This document shows positions 17,801-23,814 of a stretch of 39,581 bases of DNA, in pieces (the first letter of the stretch is position 1; each line of letters begins with the position of its first letter). The translations under genes and the position numbers were made by a program. The DNA comes from an uncultured Collinsella sp. Lineage in GTDB: Bacteria; Actinomycetota; Coriobacteriia; Coriobacteriales; Coriobacteriaceae. Below the pieces are notes generated by a model, which saw only the letters and a list, made by a program, of their open reading frames with translations, did not search any database and was not told the DNA's origin. The stretch is from positions 1 to 39,581 of the forward strand of contig CALLFD010000141.1 of the NCBI GenBank assembly GCA_937997605.1. The letters run 5' to 3'.

Positions 17801-18245
17801 TACGAAAGAGATCGATCTTGCAGGCGACGCCGTCATCACGGGCATCCGTTTTGAATACGGCGCGGTAGCCGCCGACTTTACAACCAGAAGCGAGGCGGGC
17901 TCTTGGACCAGGGATGACCTTAAAGAAGAGCACGACGATCTTGACGATGCAAAGGCGGTCCTTAACTCGGATGCCCGAGGCGCAGTCGTGCATATGCAGG
18001 CAACGTCGTCCTATACGCCCCAAACCGCACTTGCCAACAGCGCGCGCGTCGATCTTTGCCGCAACGGCGGTGGCGATAAACTCGAGGCGCATGATGAGGA
18101 CCGCGTCATCCAACGATGCGCCCTGCCCCAGAACCTGCCGGCAACGGGGTCTGTTCCCGTCGCCGCATGCATCACCGCACTCCTGACCTCGGGCACTGCA
18201 GCCATATGGTTCGCTCGCCTTAGGTCAGCCACAAAGAGGCGCTAG
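14814..18245 (+). CDS. Sortase-anchored surface adhesin with thioester domain and SpaA/CnaB-like repeats
   Basis: 1143 residues, secreted and wall-anchored. The signal peptide occupies ~1-36. A thioester domain follows, with Cys 70 (YCMNQ) and the partner motif TQIAVW at 127-132, the Cys-Gln arrangement that forms an internal thioester able to bond covalently to host surface amines. About six SpaA/CnaB-like domains follow (roughly 215-300, 305-405, 410-528, 533-635, 640-747, 750-836), several ending in E-box-like strands such as YYLVETKAPAGY, FTIYESKAPEGY and YEVVETQAPEGY. A more divergent ~260-residue stalk precedes LPATG at 1108-1112, a hydrophobic segment and a basic tail. AAGGAG precedes the ATG. 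No sortase or other pilin is adjacent, so a housekeeping sortase elsewhere is needed. Confidence 0.92.
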   Translation: MSNAPTHSVHSAIATGPLLLLLFFLIGCLAPGAALAVDGSDALNFRTISDGCGPFGVGKYEAQDTSISYCMNQDCPGPSKPGGPWRTYNQGWTWLDDEFAAIVCHGYPSNTSFGGHNLSPDLARAATQIAVWMLNGTTRPDGTYSYTNSKGVARSGRFYENAEAIAAARWLYDNAKSGSIKAAPHRARRYHGPVSGEGRHQDMLYVLPAVSVSFQKQSSQADITAGNDTYRLGDATFDIFESAGDARVGTIQMDENGRAQATLLPNTAYYLVETKAPAGYIPRSDRIAFTTQNSGEHVTINEQPGTITLRIAKTDAATDAGAQVGTSLAGAEFTCVSQSTPGWTRTLTTDENGRAILNDVPLGTFTIYESKAPEGYLISNDCWSYTVGAEQLGDTGIVELESRIPNIPIAFDLEISKFKDHGDNDESGLEQPAGGVVFEVVSNSSQQVVGTLTTNVYGFASTKDQPEAWFGAGKRPVGAHGAIPYDRAGYTVREVAETVPEGFKQAGEWTITAEQTADGAELQYIVDNHALSTHLQIVKRDAQTGGTVPLAGFTFQLLDSHHEPVSQTCWYPAHNVMNTFTTDTSGAVTLPESLNPGTYYVHEASAKEPYLRGEDLEITIPADRNLTPVAVVSFYDDAATGSIEIIKTDAVDGRALAGATFDIRADGDIVRADGSIVALDGETVATVTTDERGHARVDHLSLGCDTATYEVVETQAPEGYLPNPTPHTVKLSYADQQTPVIEVRLDVSNDYTKIDVTKVDACGGQEVTGAELVLYDSNGNEIDSWTSSGKPHRIEHLSPGTYTLRETMAPRTYDLAEEITFEVKATGKVQTIAMRDTPIEIRGSVDKRQEIAQPVVSKLVANGDGKNRAKARANTQGAFSYTIDAKNESSTWVDELTITDDLECAKDGAAKLVAVETPIAIGDLNGLCNVWYRTSPAGTSDTGKQVNATLDDGHRNPWLETEEVTKLLGGDVRLVDYDGWHLWKADIPTDKSVTLDTKEIDLAGDAVITGIRFEYGAVAADFTTRSEAGSWTRDDLKEEHDDLDDAKAVLNSDARGAVVHMQATSSYTPQTALANSARVDLCRNGGGDKLEAHDEDRVIQRCALPQNLPATGSVPVAACITALLTSGTAAIWFARLRSATKRR

Positions 18246-18254
18246 CACGATGAA

Positions 18255-18290
18255 AAGGCGGGCGAGCCAGTCTCCCGGCTCGCCCGCCTT
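18255..18290. terminator. Bidirectional terminator between convergent genes
   Basis: AAGGCGGGCGAGCC (18255-18268) pairs with GGCTCGCCCGCCTT (18277-18290), a 14-bp perfect stem, between the adhesin (+) and a small membrane-protein gene (-). The A-run on the left serves the minus strand. Confidence 0.85.
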
Positions 18291-18310
18291 GGGCATAAAC
18301 GATGAATCGG

Positions 18311-18529
18311 CTATTCAGCAGATGACGAACCGCCATCGATGGCTGCCTGATCGGACTCGGAAATACCGTCAGCACCCAAACTTTGCTCTTGCTCCACCTC
18401 TTCGTTCATTGTCGTCTCGGGCGTCGAGCCCTTAACGCCAACGACATACGCGGCCCCAAAACCCAATGCGATAGCGATCAGGGTCAAAATCAGATAGATG
18501 GGCCAATGGCGCTTGATGTACGAAAACAC
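18311..18529 (-). CDS. Small single-pass membrane protein of unknown function
   Basis: 72 residues from a GTG start with AAGGAGT 5 nt upstream. One membrane helix (about residues 10-31: WPIYLILTLIAIALGFGAAYVVG) is followed by a short acidic, Ser/Gly-rich tail (EEVEQEQ...). No family recognised. It sits 22 bp downstream of the large M28-like membrane protein gene and is probably co-transcribed with it, so an accessory role is possible. Confidence 0.72.
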   Translation of the reverse strand: MFSYIKRHWPIYLILTLIAIALGFGAAYVVGVKGSTPETTMNEEVEQEQSLGADGISESDQAAIDGGSSSAE

Positions 18530-18551
18530 GCTGACTCCTTAGCGGGTCTGT

Positions 18552-21500
18552 CTACGAACGGCGAATGACCTCGGTCACGACCTCGGACACCGTAGCGATA
18601 TTGGTCGGATTGACGTTGTACGGCAGATCATCCTCGGTGCGAGCGCAGGCAAGGCGCGGGCCGTCCACACCGGCGATCGTAAGGGCGCGACGGCTCGCCT
18701 CGAGCGCTGCGGATGCATCGGTTTTTGCATAGGGCATCTCGAATGCACCGCAATCGACGTGGAACGACTTACACACCTTGCTGACAAGATTCATGATGCG
18801 GCGATCGCCCTTAAACAGCTGCTGCTCGCCCTCGACCGTCACCACCGAAAGCCTGCCGGCACCGATAGACTCGAGGTTGATGAAGAACACACCGCGGAGC
18901 TTGTCACGATGCGAGGCCAAAAACGCCCTCATGCCGGCGCCGTCGCAATCGGACGCGCCCGTTGCGACGAACCAGATATCGTGGCCGAGCAGCTCATCGT
19001 CACCCATGGAGGCAACGGCCGAGAGCATATCCTCGGCAGAAGCACCATCGGAAGAGGTGGCGCCGCCCTTCCAACCGTCGTCGTCATCCTCGAAGTTATC
19101 CCACGAGCCAATGCCGCGGCCAGACTTCTTGGCATCGTAATCGTCCTCGACGCCCAGCCAGTCGCTCATGCTGTCCTGCTCGTTCTTCTTTTTGCGACCG
19201 AACAAGCCACCCAAGCCGCGCTTCTGCGGCTTGGCGCCCGTCGAAGCAGGAGCCGAGATGGTCTCGAGCGGTTGTGCGCCCGAGGAGATGGGCATGGGGG
19301 TCGCGACCGGTGCCGATGTGGGCTCGGGGCCCTGCGCCGTCGCAAAGGGATCATTTGTCTGTGCCGAAGGATCGGGAAGATCGAACAGCGACGTGCGGGA
19401 CGCGACGTTGGCCTGTTGCATCGAAGGCAGTGACGGATCGGGGACCGAGGCCAGCGGCGACGAAGAGGGCACAGGCGCGGAGGCCGGATCGGGGATATTC
19501 ATTTGCTGGCGCGGAGGCACCTGAGACGAGATCTGCGCCATGAGGGAATCAACCGTCTCGTCCTGCGTGGGAGCGGCATTGGCCACCGTGGCACCGGGGT
19601 CGCTCGGCGCGGGCATGGTAAAGATCTGCGTAGAATAAGGCCTGGACTCATCCGTCTTGGGAGCCTCGTCAATCGCAGGGGCCTCTTGCTCCATAGCAGG
19701 AGCCTCGACCTTCTCGGGTGCGCTGGCCTCAACGGAATCGGCCTCGTCGACAACCGAATCATCGGCGGCGTCCTGGGCATCACCGGAGATGGGAAGGGGC
19801 TCGGCAATTGCGGTGCCCTGCTTCTCAAACGTCATCGTGGCATCAAATGACATGGTGCCATCGACCGGCTGCTGCGCCTCAAAGGACGTCGTAGCCTCGG
19901 CAACGTCTGCGGATGTCGGCTGCGGAGCCTCGAAGGACGTCGTGGCGTCGACGACATCGACAGGCTTCGGCTGCTCGGCCTCACCCTGCTCGAACTCCTG
20001 TGCCGCACGCTCACGCTCGGCCTCGGCTGCCTGCTGCTGGGCAATGGCCTCCCGCTCGGCGGCCTCGCGGGCAGCGGCGCGCTTTTCCTCAAAGTCGTCG
20101 ACGAACTTCTTGCCCTTCGCAAGGGCGCCCTTAAAGAAGCTCGAAGCGCTGGCACCAATCGAGGAGAACGCGGAAGCGATATCGGCATGGGGCGTTGTCG
20201 AGGGAAGCTCGGCCGAGAAATCGGTGTCACTCTCATAGGACACGCGCTGCGGGTACTCGTCATAGTCTTCGTCGGCGGTCTCGGCTTCAACCTGTGCCGG
20301 AGCGGCAGGCGCCAGAATATCCAGACCGGCTGCAGAATCGAGCGGGGGCTTTTCGTCAGACTCCGCGGCAGCAACAGGGGCAGCGACCGGCTCGGCGGGA
20401 GCAACAGCCGTATTGGCCGCGGGCGTAGGCTCCTGTGCAACGGGAGCGGGCTCCAGCTCGAACGTCGGCTCCTCGCCCTCTTCGTAATCGAACGTGCAGG
20501 ACTCGGGAAGCATGCCGAGCGCACGGATGGCATCCGAACCAAAGCGGATGTTGCCGGCGGCATTGCGATAGAGCTTGGACTTGGGCTCGGAGACTTCGAC
20601 CACCGCGGGCTCCTCCGCTGGCCCGGCGGTGGACGTTTCCTCGGTGGACACTTCGGCCTGGGCGGTCTGGTCTTGAGCCTCGGGCGCGATAACGCCGATC
20701 AGCGTCTCGTCGGCAGAGGCACCCTCAAAACCATCGATCTGTCCATCAAAAGCCTCGTCCTGCTCGGGTGCGTCGACAGGCGCCACCGGCTGGCCAAACT
20801 CGTCCTCGTCGTAGGAAGGCTCCTCATATTCAATGGTGTTGCCGTAGTCGTTTTGCTGCTGGGCCGCGGCATACTCGGCCGCCGCGCGCGCCATTTCCTC
20901 GGCGCGACGCTTCTGCTCGCCAAAATAGGTATCGAATGGAATGTCGTCGGGGAACTCGTTTTCGCCCTGATAGGGGGCGACATTGTCCATGACACCGAGC
21001 ATGGCGGCAACAGAGGACTTGTTGCACACCGCGCCAGACGTGTAGGGAAGCACAAAACGGTTGGAGATGATATTGGCGGCGTTGGCCAGCGCCACAAGGG
21101 AGGCCAGGATAGCGACAACCCACAGCAGCACCTTAAGCACGCCGGGAAGCGGCAGGATACGCAGGATGGCGACAGCCGCGGGCGCAATCGTGGCGACAGG
21201 CAGGAGCTTGGCGATGAGCGCGCGATATGGAGCGTAGGGCTCGCGAGCAAGGAGCTCGGCACGGGGGGAATCATAGTGGGCCACCACGACGACCGGGCGG
21301 TTGCGCGGAGACGCAAGCGGGCCCGAGGCCTTGTGATAGGCGATGACATTTTGGCTCACACCGGTCTTTCCCAGGCGCGAAACCAAAGGATGCCCCGTGC
21401 GCTCGAGCACGTAGAGCACGGCACCGACAATGGACAGCAGGGTGCCGACCAAGCCGATACCGCCGCCGATGCCCATCAGCAGGGCGCCGGCAAACGCCAG

Positions 21501-21689
21501 AATACCGGTAACGGCAAACGCCAACCTGCTGGGCGCGGGAGCATTAAATTCCTGCACCTCGGGGTCAAATCCGTGGTTGCGGAAAATCTGAGCGATATCC
21601 TCGGCAGCCAGGCGCTCTTCTTCACTGCACGCCGGCGTAATGCCGGTGTTCTGCAGCAGGTGGTTAATATAGTTCTGGGTGTTCGCCAT
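18552..21689 (-). CDS. M28-peptidase-like membrane protein with a huge disordered insertion
   Basis: 1045 residues from the ATG at 21689 (GGAG six bases upstream; an in-frame ATG 50 codons earlier lacks support). N-terminus: hydrophobic helices at ~57-95, then an M28-type strand VVVVAHYDSPR with the first metal His 138 and Asp 140, further helices (~165-205), and SGAVCNKSSVAAMLGVMDN at the position where M28 enzymes carry the bridging Asp of DN. About 600 residues of Ala/Glu/Pro/Gln-rich sequence without a recognisable fold follow. The C-terminal part resumes the M28 fold (DIWFVATGASDCDGAGMRAFL, FFINLESIGAGRL, YAKTDASAAL). The bridging Asp, the catalytic Glu pair and the last His ligand appear replaced, so it may be a pseudo-peptidase. 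Function unknown. Confidence 0.8.
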   Translation of the reverse strand: MANTQNYINHLLQNTGITPACSEEERLAAEDIAQIFRNHGFDPEVQEFNAPAPSRLAFAVTGILAFAGALLMGIGGGIGLVGTLLSIVGAVLYVLERTGHPLVSRLGKTGVSQNVIAYHKASGPLASPRNRPVVVVAHYDSPRAELLAREPYAPYRALIAKLLPVATIAPAAVAILRILPLPGVLKVLLWVVAILASLVALANAANIISNRFVLPYTSGAVCNKSSVAAMLGVMDNVAPYQGENEFPDDIPFDTYFGEQKRRAEEMARAAAEYAAAQQQNDYGNTIEYEEPSYDEDEFGQPVAPVDAPEQDEAFDGQIDGFEGASADETLIGVIAPEAQDQTAQAEVSTEETSTAGPAEEPAVVEVSEPKSKLYRNAAGNIRFGSDAIRALGMLPESCTFDYEEGEEPTFELEPAPVAQEPTPAANTAVAPAEPVAAPVAAAESDEKPPLDSAAGLDILAPAAPAQVEAETADEDYDEYPQRVSYESDTDFSAELPSTTPHADIASAFSSIGASASSFFKGALAKGKKFVDDFEEKRAAAREAAEREAIAQQQAAEAERERAAQEFEQGEAEQPKPVDVVDATTSFEAPQPTSADVAEATTSFEAQQPVDGTMSFDATMTFEKQGTAIAEPLPISGDAQDAADDSVVDEADSVEASAPEKVEAPAMEQEAPAIDEAPKTDESRPYSTQIFTMPAPSDPGATVANAAPTQDETVDSLMAQISSQVPPRQQMNIPDPASAPVPSSSPLASVPDPSLPSMQQANVASRTSLFDLPDPSAQTNDPFATAQGPEPTSAPVATPMPISSGAQPLETISAPASTGAKPQKRGLGGLFGRKKKNEQDSMSDWLGVEDDYDAKKSGRGIGSWDNFEDDDDGWKGGATSSDGASAEDMLSAVASMGDDELLGHDIWFVATGASDCDGAGMRAFLASHRDKLRGVFFINLESIGAGRLSVVTVEGEQQLFKGDRRIMNLVSKVCKSFHVDCGAFEMPYAKTDASAALEASRRALTIAGVDGPRLACARTEDDLPYNVNPTNIATVSEVVTEVIRRS

Positions 21690-21887
21690 GTGCGCTCCAC
21701 ATCCATAATCCGACAAATAGGCCCAATGCATGCACATTAGAACCGTATATAGTCGAAAGTATACCCCGAGCGGGCGCAAACGACCGAATTCGGGCCATCT
21801 TAACGCCGCGAGCGGACAAGGATATAGCCTAATCTCCATATCGGACTAAAATCATGGCATCAAACGACCTTCTCATGCGAGGATTCT
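21690..21887. promoter_or_regulatory. Divergent intergenic region
   Basis: 198 bp between the M28-like gene (-) and the WYL regulator gene (+). It must hold promoters for both. An AT-rich patch around 21738-21762, with TATACT on the minus strand, is a possible -10, but I see no convincing -35 partner, so no promoter is called. Confidence 0.3.
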
Positions 21888-22910
21888 ATGACGGCAAGCG
21901 ACGCGACCGCGACAATTAAAAAGGGGGCACCCGAGCCCGGTTTCGATAAAACGGCTCAGCGCATCCTCAACCTTTTCTTTGTACTCAACAGTTCTCCCGA
22001 ACCGCTGACGACCGAGCAAATCGTCCTGGATTCCGATTTGGGATACGGCTCGGGCAATATCGACTCAGACAAGCGCAAGTTCCGCCGCGATCGCGACAAG
22101 CTGCTCGAACGCGGCATCGTTATCAGGGAGGTTCGTGCTGCCGGAGCGCAGGAAACCGAGGAAAGCGCGTGGACGATCGACCGCGAGCACACGTTTGCCG
22201 CGGGCGGTCTCATCACCGCAGACGATGCCGACATCCTACTCAATGCCATCGACCAGACACTCGCGGCAGGCTCATCCACCTTTGCCGCGCCGCTTGCCGA
22301 CATTCGCTCCAAGATTGCCTACCTCACCGGCATGTCGACGACAGGAGAGGCACCGATTCGCCGCTCTCCCGCCGTCGATGCGGTATGGAGTGCCTTTGCC
22401 GAGCGTTGTGCGCTGCGCTTTTTGTACCAAAACGGACGCGGGGAGCAACGCGAACGGACCGTTTGCGTCTACGGCATGTTCGAGCGCGAGGGTACGGCAT
22501 ACTTCTGCGGCCTCGACAATGCCACCGACGACATCAGGACATTCCGCTGCGACCGTATCGTTCGCGCCTGGAGACCTTCGAAGGCCTACGCCATTCCTGC
22601 GGATTTCAACCTCAACGATTACTTATTCTTTGAGTTCGATTTTGCCGACCGCCCACCCGTTGCGGCTACGTTCTCGTTCGCGCGTGAAGCGCAGGCCGAT
22701 ATGATCAGCGGTCTCACACGCGGACGAGGCGAACTCATGCGCACCGAAGCAGAGTGGACCTGGACCGTTGACGTGCGCGACCTTGAAGCCGCAGCCTCGT
22801 TTTGCATGGCCCATGCCATGGATGGCATGAGGCCCGTCGCCCCCGATGCTCTCAAGCAGGCGTGGAATCACCTCATCGAAAGGACGGTGCACGAGCATGC
22901 CCGTGCGTAA
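21888..22910 (+). CDS. WYL-domain transcriptional regulator, PafB-like
   Basis: 340 residues. An N-terminal winged helix-turn-helix (~20-85: TAQRILNLFFVLNSS, LTTEQIVLDSDLGY, FRRDRDKLLERGIVI) precedes a WYL sensor domain (~165-250: LRFLYQNGRGEQRERTVCVYG, RTFRCDRIVRAW) and a C-terminal extension. In actinobacteria, PafB and PafC form a heterodimer that activates DNA-damage genes independently of LexA. This gene overlaps a second WYL gene by 14 bp, which matches the pafBC arrangement, although no proteasome genes are near. The ATG at 21888 follows GCGAGGATTCT. Assignment to DNA-damage control is by family analogy. Confidence 0.85.
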   Translation: MTASDATATIKKGAPEPGFDKTAQRILNLFFVLNSSPEPLTTEQIVLDSDLGYGSGNIDSDKRKFRRDRDKLLERGIVIREVRAAGAQETEESAWTIDREHTFAAGGLITADDADILLNAIDQTLAAGSSTFAAPLADIRSKIAYLTGMSTTGEAPIRRSPAVDAVWSAFAERCALRFLYQNGRGEQRERTVCVYGMFEREGTAYFCGLDNATDDIRTFRCDRIVRAWRPSKAYAIPADFNLNDYLFFEFDFADRPPVAATFSFAREAQADMISGLTRGRGELMRTEAEWTWTVDVRDLEAAASFCMAHAMDGMRPVAPDALKQAWNHLIERTVHEHARA

Positions 22911-23814
22911 ACTCACCAGCGAGCAAAGACTCTCGCGCGCCATCGACATCATGGAGGCCCTCTACGCCGCCGGCGAGAATGGCATGACACGAGACGAGCT
23001 TTGCAGCCGCTTTGATATCACGGGGGCATCGCTCGACGAGATTCTCGAGATCGTCTCGACGCTTGCGGACCGAGAATCGGGTGCACGCATTATCTGTGAA
23101 CGCCGCGGCGAGTGCGTGGTCCTCACCGGTGACGCGGGGCGCGTGCTACCGCTGCGCCTGAGTGCCGCCGAGGGCGCTGTGCTCAACCATGAACTTGAAT
23201 CATTGGGGATCGAACCCCAAGCGGCGGCTCGAATACGGCGCGCCCTTCTTCCCAAAGAGCTCGGCTACAACCAGCGCGTCTTTGACACCGTCGCCCACGG
23301 ATCGCACTGGCAGCAGCTGAGCTGCGCCATTCGGGACGGCGTTCGCTGCCGCATCTCGTATCGCTCGATGGATGACACACAAGCGCGCGAGCGTTTGGTC
23401 GACCCCTTGCGCATCACAGCAAACGGCGACCAAACGTATCTGATTGCCTGGGATGTCGCGGTCGACGAGCAGCGTACCTATCGTATGGATAAAATCGAGG
23501 GCCTGGTCTTGACCGACGACTCCGTCGTGCGCCACGCACCGGAGCCCGCGACCCTCCATGACTCCCTCGCCCAGGCGGAGCGGAGCGCGAAGCTTCTCAT
23601 GCCGCGCGCCTTGGCAGAGCGCCTAGACTGGCCCGGCGTCATGTCGATTGAACCCAATGGAGCGGACAGCTCAACAGTAAACGTGCGCTACGGCTCCGAG
23701 CGCTGGCTGTTAAGCCAGGTAATCGCAGCGGGCGGGGCCATCCGCATCCTGGATGACCCCGCCCTGTCAGAGCGTCTGTGCGATATGGCAAAATCCCTCG
23801 TCTGTCCGCTTTAG
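22897..23814 (+). CDS. WYL-domain transcriptional regulator, PafC-like
   Basis: 305 residues from ATG 22897 (MPVRKLTSEQRLSRA); an earlier in-frame ATG at 22846 is unlikely. The N-terminal helix-turn-helix region (IDIMEALYAAGENGMTRDELCSRF) is followed by a helical linker and a WYL domain (CRISYRSMDDTQARERLVDPLRI, QTYLIAWDVAVDEQRTYRMDKIEGL) with a C-terminal WCX-like segment. It overlaps the first WYL gene by 14 nt, implying translational coupling and a heteromeric regulator. Its TAG shares bases with the stop of the convergent dinG-type gene (TTAG at 23811-23814). Confidence 0.85.
   Translation: MPVRKLTSEQRLSRAIDIMEALYAAGENGMTRDELCSRFDITGASLDEILEIVSTLADRESGARIICERRGECVVLTGDAGRVLPLRLSAAEGAVLNHELESLGIEPQAAARIRRALLPKELGYNQRVFDTVAHGSHWQQLSCAIRDGVRCRISYRSMDDTQARERLVDPLRITANGDQTYLIAWDVAVDEQRTYRMDKIEGLVLTDDSVVRHAPEPATLHDSLAQAERSAKLLMPRALAERLDWPGVMSIEPNGADSSTVNVRYGSERWLLSQVIAAGGAIRILDDPALSERLCDMAKSLVCPL

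Noticed and set aside
20187..21740. Plus-strand open frame of 517 codons opposite the M28-like gene
   Set aside because: Arg/Gly-rich shadow of the Ala/Glu-rich insertion; no ribosome site or recognisable domain.
21690..21839. 50-residue N-terminal extension of the M28-like protein
   Set aside because: No ribosome site, atypical composition, and a good ATG with GGAG at 21689.
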